From positions 1-64,000 of the forward strand of contig NZ_SLYA01000010.1 in assembly GCF_004340965.1 (NCBI RefSeq): a stretch of 64,000 bases of DNA, in the 5' to 3' direction. The notes beneath the pieces were generated by a model, which had not been told where the DNA came from, did no database searches, and saw nothing but the letters and a program-made list of their open reading frames with translations. Of the stretch, positions 53,423-62,228 are shown piece after piece. The translations under genes and the position numbers were made by a program. Positions within the stretch are counted from its first letter, which is position 1, and every line of letters begins with the position of its first letter. The stretch is from Sphingomonas sp. PP-CE-1A-559 (lineage in GTDB: Bacteria > Pseudomonadota > Alphaproteobacteria > Sphingomonadales > Sphingomonadaceae).

Positions 53423-54380
53423 CACGGCTATCTAGCCGCGAAAGGTTAAACGAACGGTTTCTCCGGCACTTGCGACCGTCAGAACGCTCCACATGCCGGT
53501 TGGCCTGCCGATTGGTCTATGGCCGGCAAAGCGCGGTCGCGAGCGATATTGCGCCGTCGCTGACGTAATCCGCTTCGACAATTACGTCTGCCACGGCATG
53601 CAACATGGTCGACGGTGATGGCGGAGCGGCATCAATCCGAAAGGCTACCCTTCTACCGATCTGTCTGCGCCCAGTTCAAAAGGGGCTTCTCTAATAAATT
53701 ATCACTTACCACGGCCGAAATTACTCTGCCGACCGGCGTTCCGACCATAGCAATGGAAACATGTTTGAAGCGATCCTCACGTTTCTCGATGACGCTGGCG
53801 GACAAAACGGGGCAAATCTACACCCTCGAAATGCGGGACGGCTTTGCCTATTTGCCGGGAATGACGCGTGCGCTTATCTACATGCATACGGCTGTTAGTC
53901 CGGCCGCTTCTGCCGAAACACGTCCCTCCCCAACCGATTTCGCGCCAACGGCAGCTGGGAGATCTAGCTTGAGGACTTCGCGACCTGCGCGCACCCTCGG
54001 CAGTCGGCCGTGTGGGGCAACGACGGCGGCTTCCCACGCACGCGCTTACTGATCCTCGACGGCGACCGGTTCAAGCGCTGGGTCCGGCGGCAACGACGTC
54101 CTTCTCGGGTACCGAAACGACCAGGGCTTCTTCACGCCGCCAATCATAGCTCAGCTGCTAGCCGTCGCGCCTTGTGGCGGGGGGACCTACTTTCGGTCGT
54201 TCACGATCCGTTTGAAACTCCCGACATCGAGACATTCGTCGATCGTCAGATTTAAGCCCCAGAACATCTGTCCTGCAAAGGTGTCACCCGAAGGACGCCG
54301 TTTCGTAACCGAAATGACTCACCTAGCGTCTAGCCGCGACGACGGGGGCGGCCGTTCGGCTGCTGCGACAGGGAACCACC
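53423..54380. other. intergenic region, no confident gene
   Basis: Nearly 1 kb between the divergent secretion operon and TonB receptor gene. A 145-codon open frame (53615-54052, plus strand) begins with lower-GC sequence (AEITLPTGVPTIAMETCLKRS, LEMRDGFAYLPGMTRALIY) but decays into Arg/Ser/Pro-rich text, and neighbouring frames carry equally odd fragments. I do not recognise a family. It may be a degraded gene; both flanking promoters must lie here. Confidence 0.45.
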
Positions 54381-56762
54381 ATGACATATTTTTCGCGCCG
54401 CGGACTGCGCAGCGGTTACGGCTACGCCGTTCTGATGGCGTCCGCCGCATTGACTGCGTTCGCGCCCGGTGCGCATGCCCAGTCTGCCGACCCCCAGTTC
54501 CAGAATGCCGACACCACCGCAGATGCCGACACCGCCGCCGACATTGTCGTGGTCGGCGCCGGCGAAACCCGCTCGGTATCGACGCTGTTGCCGGCGAACC
54601 TCGACGCGCTGCCGCCCGGCACCAGCATCCAGAAAGCGCTGAACATGCTGCCCGGTGTCAGCGCGCAGTCAATCGATGCGCTGGGCCTCAACGAACAGTC
54701 GATGTCGCTGCAGGTTCGCGGTTTCAGCACGACGCATCTCGGCTACACGCTCGACGGGATGCCGCTCGGCGACGGTGCCTATAACAACTACAACGGCCTT
54801 ACGATCAGCCGCGCGTTGATTTCGGAGAATTTGGGTCGTGCCGATCTCGCGACGGGGATCGCCGGTCTCGGCATCGCCTCGACCAGCAACCTCGGTGGCG
54901 CGGTGATGTATACCAGCAGCAACCCGAGCAAGGATATTGGCCTCAAAATCAGCCAGACCGTCGGCAGCGAGAACGCCCTGCGCACTTTCGTACGTCTCGA
55001 CACCGGCGAGTATGAAGGCCTGTCGGCCTATGTCTCGGGCCAATATGCCCGGCAGGACCTGTTCGTCGATCAAAATGCCTATACCCGATCGACCAGCAAG
55101 CAGATCAACGCCAAGATCATGTACAAGACCGACGGCTTCCGCCTTACCGCCTTTGCGGACATCTCGCGCACCAACCAGGCCGACGATGCCTATCTGTCCA
55201 AGGAAACGCTGGGACGCCGCGGCTGGGATCTCGGCGGTTACGCACCCGACTGGCAGACCTATCTCAGTCGCAACGCCTGCGCCGTGACGACGACGCCGAT
55301 CAAGTGTGCGCCCTCGGTGCTGCCGGAGAAGAGCGGCGACGTCACCTACACCAACGGCCAGATCCTGCGGAACGACGGACTCTTCTATCTTGCGGCGGAC
55401 ATCGAGATCGCCAAGGGCCTGAGCGCGCGTGTTCAGGGCTATCGCCACACCGACAAGGGTGCCGGCAACAACTTCATCTCCGGGCTCTCGACACAGGGCA
55501 CGGCAACCACCGCGGACGACCTGCCGGTGCAGATCCGGGACACGCGTTATACCATCGACCGCGACGGCATCCTCGGCAGCCTCAGCTGGCGGATCGGCTT
55601 CAACCATTTCGAAGCGGGCGTCTGGACGGAGGGCAACACCAGCAGCGCGGCGCGCTATATTCGCAATGACGTGAAGGGCCCGTTCGACCTGGGGCAGTTC
55701 CTTGGCGGCCAGCCGGCGACGGCGCAGTGGGTCCAGGAGACCGACTGGACGACGCGGCAATTCTATCTGCAGGATACGGTGTCGCTGCTCGACGATACGC
55801 TGAGCTTCGATTTCGGCTTCAAGGGCACCTATTCCAGGTCCGAGGCGCGGGCCGTTCCCGGCATTGCCAAGGCCGCGCCGCCCGCATCCACACAGTTCGC
55901 GACGGGGACGCTGGTGGCGAAGGATTACTTCCTTCCAGAGGCAGGCGTGCGCTGGGAAGTCGCGCACGGGCACGAACTGTTCGCGAGCTATGCCGAGAAC
56001 ATCGCGATGTACCAGGGCGGCTTCAAGCTCGGGCCGCAATCGGTGACGCAGGCGATCTGGAACGTCCAGGGATCGACGCTGAAGCCGGAAACGTCGCGCA
56101 GCGTCGAGGGCGGCTATCGGTATGTCAGCGGGATGCTGCAGGTCTCGCTGACCAGCTATTGGGTGAAGTTCGACGATCGCTTGCTGCAGTACAACCCGTG
56201 CCCGACGAACCAGCAGCAGAACCCCGGCTGCGGCAATTCCTTCCACAACGCCGGCAGCGTCACCGCCCGGGGCGTCGAGTTGGGCGTGCTACTGAAGCCC
56301 GCACCGTGGGTAACGTGGTATAATTCGGCGTCGCTGAACAAGACGACCTATGATCAGGATCTGAACTTCTGCACGACCACTTGCGTGCTCTATGCCACCG
56401 ATGGCAAGCAGCAGGTCGATACGCCGGAGCAGCTCTATTCAAGCATGCTGACGCTGACGCAGGGCGGCTTATCCGCTTCGGTGCTGGGTAAATATACGGG
56501 CAAGCGCTATTATACCTATACGAACGACCAGGGGTTCGGTGGGTATGCCACGGTGGATCTCGGTCTCAGCTACAGCTTCGACGACTTCGGTCCGTTGAAG
56601 AACACGAAGCTGTCGTTGAACGTCACCAATCTGACGGACAAGCGCTATGCCTCCAATTTCGACAGCAGCGTGTTCGCGCCGAGCGACCCCACGGGATCGA
56701 TCCTGGTATTCCATTCGTCGGCACCACGGCAGGTCTTCGGAACCCTCGGCGTTGCATTCTAG
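54381..56762 (+). CDS. TonB-dependent receptor paired with phytase-like esterase
   Basis: A 793-residue outer-membrane receptor. Signal peptide residues 1-34 (cleavage after GAHA), DIVVVGAGETRSV TonB-box-like region, plug with ALNMLPGVSAQSIDALGLNE, VRGFSTTHLGYTLDGMPLGDG and NLGRADLATGIAGLGIAS; then a beta-barrel ending FGTLGVAF. An AGGGA ribosome site precedes the ATG. The next gene overlaps its end if TTG 56752 is used, so receptor and phytase-like esterase form a pair. The ligand is probably an organophosphate or phytate-derived compound; this is inferred from the neighbour. Confidence 0.9.
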   Translation: MTYFSRRGLRSGYGYAVLMASAALTAFAPGAHAQSADPQFQNADTTADADTAADIVVVGAGETRSVSTLLPANLDALPPGTSIQKALNMLPGVSAQSIDALGLNEQSMSLQVRGFSTTHLGYTLDGMPLGDGAYNNYNGLTISRALISENLGRADLATGIAGLGIASTSNLGGAVMYTSSNPSKDIGLKISQTVGSENALRTFVRLDTGEYEGLSAYVSGQYARQDLFVDQNAYTRSTSKQINAKIMYKTDGFRLTAFADISRTNQADDAYLSKETLGRRGWDLGGYAPDWQTYLSRNACAVTTTPIKCAPSVLPEKSGDVTYTNGQILRNDGLFYLAADIEIAKGLSARVQGYRHTDKGAGNNFISGLSTQGTATTADDLPVQIRDTRYTIDRDGILGSLSWRIGFNHFEAGVWTEGNTSSAARYIRNDVKGPFDLGQFLGGQPATAQWVQETDWTTRQFYLQDTVSLLDDTLSFDFGFKGTYSRSEARAVPGIAKAAPPASTQFATGTLVAKDYFLPEAGVRWEVAHGHELFASYAENIAMYQGGFKLGPQSVTQAIWNVQGSTLKPETSRSVEGGYRYVSGMLQVSLTSYWVKFDDRLLQYNPCPTNQQQNPGCGNSFHNAGSVTARGVELGVLLKPAPWVTWYNSASLNKTTYDQDLNFCTTTCVLYATDGKQQVDTPEQLYSSMLTLTQGGLSASVLGKYTGKRYYTYTNDQGFGGYATVDLGLSYSFDDFGPLKNTKLSLNVTNLTDKRYASNFDSSVFAPSDPTGSILVFHSSAPRQVFGTLGVAF

Positions 56763-58212
56763 ACGCCTGCCGGCCCTGCTGATCCTGATGGGTCTCCTCA
56801 CTGCCTTCGCTGGCGGCGAGGAGGCCATTACCCGCCCCCATCAGGATCGGACCGTCGGCGCGCGCAGCGTCTCGCTGCACGGCCGGACCTATGTCGATCA
56901 AGGGCTGGTCGGCGCAGGTGTACTGTCGGCGGACACGGTCGATTTTCTCGGCGATACGCTCGGTTCCTTCTCCTCGCTGAAGATCGCGCGCGACAGCTGG
57001 AAGCGGGTCGGCGATCACTACGAAGGTGTGCTCTGGACCCTGCCCGATCGGGGGCGCAACGATCCCGCCGCCAAGCTCTTCTTCGAGTATCCCGCACGGT
57101 TGAACCGCTTCCGCGTCCGTTTCACGCCGGCCAGCGGCACGCTGGATCTCATACCCGATGGTGGCCTGGAACTGCGGGACTTTCGCGGCCAGCCCTTCAC
57201 CGGCGCCGATCCGGGGCCGGGCACACTTACCGAGCGCGGCATCGTTCTTCCCGCCCCGGCCAGCGGCACGGGCGCCGGCAAGGTATCGTTCGATGCGGAA
57301 TCGCTGCAATTCGCACGCGACGGCGGCTTCTACATCGGCGACGAATACACCGCGAACATCTATTATTTCGATCGGCAGGGTCGCCTGCGCGACGTGATCC
57401 GTCCCCCCACCGCGATCGCGCCACAACGCGCCGGACGAAGCTATTTCGGATCGTTGGAGGCGCCCTACACCGGTCGGCGCAACAACCAGGGGCCGGAGGG
57501 CATGTCACTGTCGCCCGACGGTCACACGCTGTTCGTGGCGCTGCAAAGCGCGCTCATGCAGGACAGCGCCACCGGCAACGCCGCGGGTAGGATCAACACG
57601 CGAGTCCTCCTGTATGACCTGAGCCGCACGCCGACGCCGGCGCACCCGATCGCGCATCACGTGGTGCAACTGCCCGCCTATACCGACCGAGGTGATGGCA
57701 GCGCGGTCAATCGTACCGCCGCGCAAAGCGAGATCCTCGCGCTCGATGACCACCGGTTCCTGATGCTTGCACGCGATGCCGCGGGTCGCGGCGCGGAGAA
57801 GACGACGCCCATCGTCTACAAAAGCATTCTACTCGTCGATACCACCGGCGCGACCAATCTTGCTGGTACGCCATACGAGACCGGCACAGCGTCCGTGTTG
57901 CGGACCCCGGCCGGCACGATGTTGAAAACCGGCATCGTCCCGACCAACCGGGTCGAGTTTATCAACATGCTCAACCCGGTCCAGCTGGCACGCGTCGGAC
58001 TGACCGTCGCGGACCTGTCTGAAAAATGGGAGGCGATGGATCTCGTGCCTGTGCTGGAGCAGGGCCATCCAAACGATTATTTCCTGCTCGTCGGCAACGA
58101 CAACGACTTCATTGCACGGCATTGCCAGATGTCCGGCCAATCCTGCGATTCCGATGTCGACAACGATAACCGAATATTGGTCTACCGCGTGGCGCTGCCA
58201 GCCCCGATGTGA
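56752..58212 (+). CDS. phytase-like esterase (PF13449 type)
   Basis: A 486-residue secreted beta-propeller-like protein of the phytase-like esterase family. Recognised from FDAESLQFARDGGFYIGDEY, IYYFDRQGRLRDVI, RRNNQGPEGMSLSPDGHTLFVALQS and the C-terminal NDYFLLVGNDNDFIA, rich in Asp/Asn pairs that could bind calcium. A TTG start at 56752 overlaps the receptor stop and gives a full signal peptide (HSRRLPALLILMGLLTAFAGG); ATG at 56788 would cut it to a few residues. Farther upstream in-frame codons lie inside the receptor gene. It probably hydrolyses phosphate esters for uptake by the receptor's system. Confidence 0.83.
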   Translation: MHSRRLPALLILMGLLTAFAGGEEAITRPHQDRTVGARSVSLHGRTYVDQGLVGAGVLSADTVDFLGDTLGSFSSLKIARDSWKRVGDHYEGVLWTLPDRGRNDPAAKLFFEYPARLNRFRVRFTPASGTLDLIPDGGLELRDFRGQPFTGADPGPGTLTERGIVLPAPASGTGAGKVSFDAESLQFARDGGFYIGDEYTANIYYFDRQGRLRDVIRPPTAIAPQRAGRSYFGSLEAPYTGRRNNQGPEGMSLSPDGHTLFVALQSALMQDSATGNAAGRINTRVLLYDLSRTPTPAHPIAHHVVQLPAYTDRGDGSAVNRTAAQSEILALDDHRFLMLARDAAGRGAEKTTPIVYKSILLVDTTGATNLAGTPYETGTASVLRTPAGTMLKTGIVPTNRVEFINMLNPVQLARVGLTVADLSEKWEAMDLVPVLEQGHPNDYFLLVGNDNDFIARHCQMSGQSCDSDVDNDNRILVYRVALPAPM

Positions 58213-58265
58213 CTACCGAGCGGCGCTCAGCAAGTGTTCGCCGAATTCGCGATTTCGAACAGAGC

Positions 58266-58314
58266 CCGGAGCCCCCAAGAAGCGGATCCGTCAGCCGCTC
58301 CTTGGGGGCTCCGG
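58266..58314. terminator. large inverted repeat after phytase-like gene
   Basis: Two 20-base arms (58266-58285 and 58295-58314), complementary except at one position, flank a 9-base loop (ATCCGTCAG). The core is GAGCCCCCAAG/CTTGGGGGCTC. It lies 54 bases after the esterase stop, between convergent genes, so it is a likely terminator, although no T-run follows. Confidence 0.65.
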
Positions 58315-58503
58315 AAGTAAGCCCCTTGCCGACCTGCCGCAACGAACCGAATAGACGTAGGAGAACGCGGAGCCCCATACCCGGCCATTCGAGCGCCTCC
58401 GCATGCTTCCCCGCTTCATCCGTCCGTTCATCTGGTGAGCAGAAGCAGGTGACGGTCGGATCAACTAGCTGCTGGCATAACGAGAAGAAAGCCGCAGCCG
58501 GCC

Positions 58504-58833
58504 TCAGTGGCCTGAAGCGTTCGAAAAAACGTTCATGACGATGACGCCGGCGATTATTAGGCCCATGCCAATGACAGCCGCGGCATCGAGCTTTTGACCC
58601 TGGAATGCCCATGCAGCCGTTGAAATCAGGACGATGCCGACGCCTGACCATATAGCGTATGCAATGCCTGTCGGGATCGTACGAAGGGTCAGTGACAGAA
58701 AGTAGAATGCAATACCGTAGCCGATGACGGTAACGAACGTCCAAGGCATGCGAGTGAAACCATTGGACTGCTTCATTGCAGTCGTGGCACAAACCTCGGA
58801 GACAATCGCGATCGCTAGCATGAAATAGTTCAT
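58504..58833 (-). CDS. small multidrug resistance (SMR) efflux protein
   Basis: A 109-residue protein with four membrane helices, the size and form of EmrE/QacE proteins, which exchange protons for cationic drugs or guanidinium compounds. The conserved first-helix Glu is in AIAIVSEVCATTAMKQSNGF; later helices show YGIAFYFLSLTLRTIPTGIAYAIWSGVGIV and GLIIAGVIVMNVFS. ATG at 58833 was chosen; an upstream start would add a soluble tail not seen in the family. No partner SMR gene was found beside it. Confidence 0.9.
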   Translation of the reverse strand: MNYFMLAIAIVSEVCATTAMKQSNGFTRMPWTFVTVIGYGIAFYFLSLTLRTIPTGIAYAIWSGVGIVLISTAAWAFQGQKLDAAAVIGMGLIIAGVIVMNVFSNASGH

Positions 58834-58896
58834 GCACGATCCGCTAGCACACAAAATGCGGCCAATTTGCGGCTCCTACCACCCTTGGCGGGAGCC

Positions 58897-59876
58897 CTAC
58901 CATTGCCGGTACCGCCGGCAGCGTGAGGCTCGTAGATCTGCTATCGGGGTGCGAAGTCGCGAGCGGGAAGCTGAAATTTTCGAGACGTATCCCGTCGGTT
59001 TCCCCAGTTCGGAGCTCATAGTGTCGAAGTCTAGAGTGTAGGACGCGAAAGTTCCAAGTATATCCTGGCCGATCGCGCCCAACCTTTTCTCCTTCCTGCC
59101 TGCTGGCGGATCGCGAGCGATGTTGATCTGCCGCAATGATGTCGATGCCGTGCCGACCGCGATCCCGACATCCCTCCATATGGCGGTTTGCGCAACGATC
59201 GTATTGCCACCTACCCCATGATCTTTTCCAACCCGCACGCCAATCCCCCTATCAACTGCGGATCGCGGTTGGCGAACAGGCTGGTGAGTCCGCTGCTCGC
59301 AGCGCCCGTATCAAGGTGCAGCGGCACGGGGACCTTGTCGACGTTCGCAAGCACGTACAGGTCATTCCCGTTTGCGCGCAGGGTATCGCCCGCCAGTGCG
59401 GGGCCCGTCGACCTTCCCACGGCAAATCCCCCCGCCCGGTCGAAGCGCACTCGGCCGAGCGCACGGAAAACCGGAAATCCCAAGATCGCGTTGATCTGAT
59501 AGCCCCCCGCAATCGGAAAACCGAGCTGCGCATCGTCCATGACCAAGAAGGCGACATGCGCCAGTTCGACACCGGCGATGATGAGCCGATCGGCGACCGC
59601 CACGCGTGTGACGATCTGGCCTGAACTGGGGCTGGCGATCCTCCCCGCGCCATCGCGTATGCGCAACCCCAGTCGCTTCGCAGCGGATGCCGACATGACC
59701 GACAGGTTGGCACCTGTGTCAAGAATGGCATTCTGCGTCAGACCACTGATCACCACGGCCGCGCGTACGAGGCCTGCCTTGTCGCGCATCGTCGAGATAC
59801 TGGCCGGCATTCCTCCAGCGACTGCCTGGTGAGGTTGTTTGGCGAGCAGACTCGCGATCCCCAGTTCCTGCGGCAT
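58897..59876 (-). pseudogene. aspartyl protease (retropepsin-like), frameshifted
   Basis: Two frames join into one aspartyl protease. From 59876 the first frame has ISGLTQNAILDTGANLSVMS, YQINAILGFPVFRALG and a second active-site-like LHLDTGAASSGLTSLF. It ends early at 59211 (LEKIMG). The next frame resumes exactly at this point (KDHGVGGNTIVAQTA ... KRLGAIGQDILGTFASYTLDFD) and runs to 58897. One base missing from the A-run near 59223 would restore a single protein. Farther upstream (about 59940-60060, minus) a signal-peptide-like AVAAILLGG occurs in yet another frame, so a second shift is possible. A homopolymer sequencing error is the main alternative to real decay. Confidence 0.72.
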
Positions 59877-59983
59877 GCTGGCCGTCTCATCCGCGCTCCA
59901 GCTGGATACGTGCAGGGATTCCGAGCCGCGATCGGTGCGCGGTCACCTGCGGCAGCGTCTTCGATGAGCGCTGCAACCTCCAC

Positions 59984-60332
59984 GGTTGAGCGACGCGGTG
60001 ACTGGGCGGGAATGGATCCGCCGAGCAGGATTGCCGCGACTGCGCTCCCCCCGCAGCAGAGGTTGAAGCGGGACCAACTCTCGATTTCAACTTCACGCCT
60101 CCGATCAGAGGTATGCTATATCATCTAACGCCAGCGCATGCTTTAGTCGGCATCTCTCGTACGGACTACGACGCTCTTAAACCATGCTTTTTAGTCCCCA
60201 TCGCTGGCAAAATCGATGCACGTCACAAGGGCGGTGGCTGGCGTCCGTTGATCACGATTGCGCAACCTGCGCGGACGACTGCCGTGACTACCAAGAGATC
60301 GCCCTCCCCGTTTTCAGACAGGAATGACAAGG
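59984..60332. other. intergenic region before metallopeptidase gene
   Basis: About 350 bases with no complete gene. The minus strand near 59940-60060 may hold the displaced signal-peptide part of the aspartyl protease. An AGGA ribosome site for the next gene is at 60320-60323. Confidence 0.35.
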
Positions 60333-61871
60333 ATGCATTCGTCGATCTCGATCGCTGCGAGGCTGAGCCTCGCCTTGGTATTAGCGCCGGCAGCATGGCT
60401 GGCACCCGCTTCGCCCATATCGAACACTGCCACAACACAATCGTCCTCATTGGCGGTAACATTTCGACCCAAGACTGATCCCGCTCGCAAAGTAATCGGT
60501 GTGGAGGTTGAGCAACGCATAACGCGGCGCGGATCGCCAGCCCCTCTGTCGCTGGTCGCGCCATTGCGCTTCGCTGGTATGGTTCCCGTCGCGGGGGCTG
60601 TCATGGATCTTACGATCACCGACCAAAAGGGGGCCGTCGCTGCGCAAACGGCCGATTGGATCATGCCGGACCAAAATCCTGGTCGACGCTGGACGACAGC
60701 ACGCGCCGTGTCCGGCTTGGTCACGGTGCGCTACCGAATGAAGGTGACGCCGTTTGAACAGGGCGGACCGCCGTTCGGTGTCAAGGCGGCGGGCTACGGC
60801 TTGGGCGGCAACACCGGCAGTCTGCTCATGCTGCCGGAACTACCCGAAGTTCGTCAGATCACGCTGAGGTGGGATCTGTCGGAAATGGTGAAGGGTTCGC
60901 GCGGTGTGATGGCCGGTGGCCTCGGCACGATCACGATACAGGGACCGTCAGACTCGTTGCTCGATCGTTGGCTGCTGGCGGGACCGTTGATGGCGGGTCA
61001 GTCGGCCTATGGCCACGACTTCAACGCCTATACGGTCGGCCATCCCCCCTTTGACGCACGTGCGATGATGACGTGGGCCGGTCAGACGTATCGCGTCCTC
61101 TCGCGATCGTTCGGATATCTCGGTGTTACGCAATACCTGCTGCTGATCCGGACACTCGACGCACCGTCCTATGCGACCGGCACAGCTTCTGTCGCGAATG
61201 GCGCCAGCCTGATCACCGTCGGCTCGCCGACTTTCCTGCCCGATCAGAGCGAGAGCGGGCTTCGCACCACGATCGCGCACGAGATGACGCACAACTGGGT
61301 AGGATATTTCGACGACAGCGCCGCACCATGGTTCGTCGAGGGATTGACCGTCTATATCTCTGCGACCCTGCCATGCGAGACGGGGTTGCGCCCGTGGTCG
61401 GAGTGCGCCGAGGAGATAAACAGAAAGGCCGCCGAGTATTACGGCAGCGAAGCGCGGAACTGGGCGCAGTCGCGCATTGATTCCGCCCCCTTCTCGCGTG
61501 AGAGCGTCCGGCGCGTTCCTTATGGCCGGGGCATGATGTATTTCGCCAACCTGGATCACGCGATCAGGACGAACTCGAACGGCCGGCGTACACTGCTGAC
61601 GGCCTTGCGCCCCCTGTTCGAAAAGCGTCTGAAAGGCGAACCTATCACCTTGGTCACGTGGAAAGCGTGGTTGCGTGCGGAGCGAGGCGGACACGAAGTC
61701 GCACTATTCGATCGGACAGTGCTGGGTGGTGAAATCGTCAGGCCGGTATCCGGTGCCTTCGGTCCGCATCTTGCTATGGTGGCGAACACTGGACCGAATG
61801 TGAAGGACAGCGGTCTGAGGTATGCATGGCATCCGACGGTCGGTGATGCGCCTCACGCGGCCGTACACTAG
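60333..61871 (+). CDS. secreted gluzincin metallopeptidase (M1/M61-like)
   Basis: A 512-residue exported peptidase. A signal peptide (about residues 1-27) is followed by a beta-rich domain and a zinc-peptidase domain with HEMTH at 316-320 (IAHEMTHNWVG) and EGLTVY with E336 as the probable third zinc ligand. The spacing from the second His to this Glu is 15 residues, shorter than the 18 usual in M1. The C-terminal part has YGRGMMYFANLDHAI, seen in M61-like proteins. ATG at 60333 was preferred to ATG at 60324 since AGGA at 60320-60323 is at the right distance only for the former. Confidence 0.82.
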   Translation: MHSSISIAARLSLALVLAPAAWLAPASPISNTATTQSSSLAVTFRPKTDPARKVIGVEVEQRITRRGSPAPLSLVAPLRFAGMVPVAGAVMDLTITDQKGAVAAQTADWIMPDQNPGRRWTTARAVSGLVTVRYRMKVTPFEQGGPPFGVKAAGYGLGGNTGSLLMLPELPEVRQITLRWDLSEMVKGSRGVMAGGLGTITIQGPSDSLLDRWLLAGPLMAGQSAYGHDFNAYTVGHPPFDARAMMTWAGQTYRVLSRSFGYLGVTQYLLLIRTLDAPSYATGTASVANGASLITVGSPTFLPDQSESGLRTTIAHEMTHNWVGYFDDSAAPWFVEGLTVYISATLPCETGLRPWSECAEEINRKAAEYYGSEARNWAQSRIDSAPFSRESVRRVPYGRGMMYFANLDHAIRTNSNGRRTLLTALRPLFEKRLKGEPITLVTWKAWLRAERGGHEVALFDRTVLGGEIVRPVSGAFGPHLAMVANTGPNVKDSGLRYAWHPTVGDAPHAAVH

Positions 61872-62228
61872 TGATTTCAGGAGCAACGCCCCCCCCCCCC
61901 GCTTCGTCATCCAAATAGACACGGCCCACTTCCCGTTCGTTGCGTCAACAACAGCTACTGCTGAACCTTTGTCGGCGCGTTCGGGCGATTGACGCGCTAG
62001 TCCGCGCCCTTACCTCTCGAAATTGGATGGGCGGCATGCACGACGGACGAACTGGATGGAGCGACGGACGTCCGCTAAACCCGTGATGCGGTGGACGTTT
62101 TGGATGGACTCATCGTCACGGCGAACGAATGCCAGTCTTCGCCCACGATACGGCAAGCGCGCTGGCTGTTCCGAGTGTTTGAACGCCACCAGATTAGCAC
62201 GGTCCGTTTGGCGAATTGCGGGGCCTGG
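61872..62228. other. intergenic region with 12-base C tract
   Basis: About 357 bases between convergent genes. A run of 12 C lies at 61889-61900, just 17 bases after the metallopeptidase stop; otherwise no gene or repeat was recognised. Confidence 0.4.

Noticed and set aside
58109..58837. 242-codon minus-strand frame overlapping the SMR gene
   Set aside because: Out of frame with the clear SMR protein and crosses the large palindrome; no domain.
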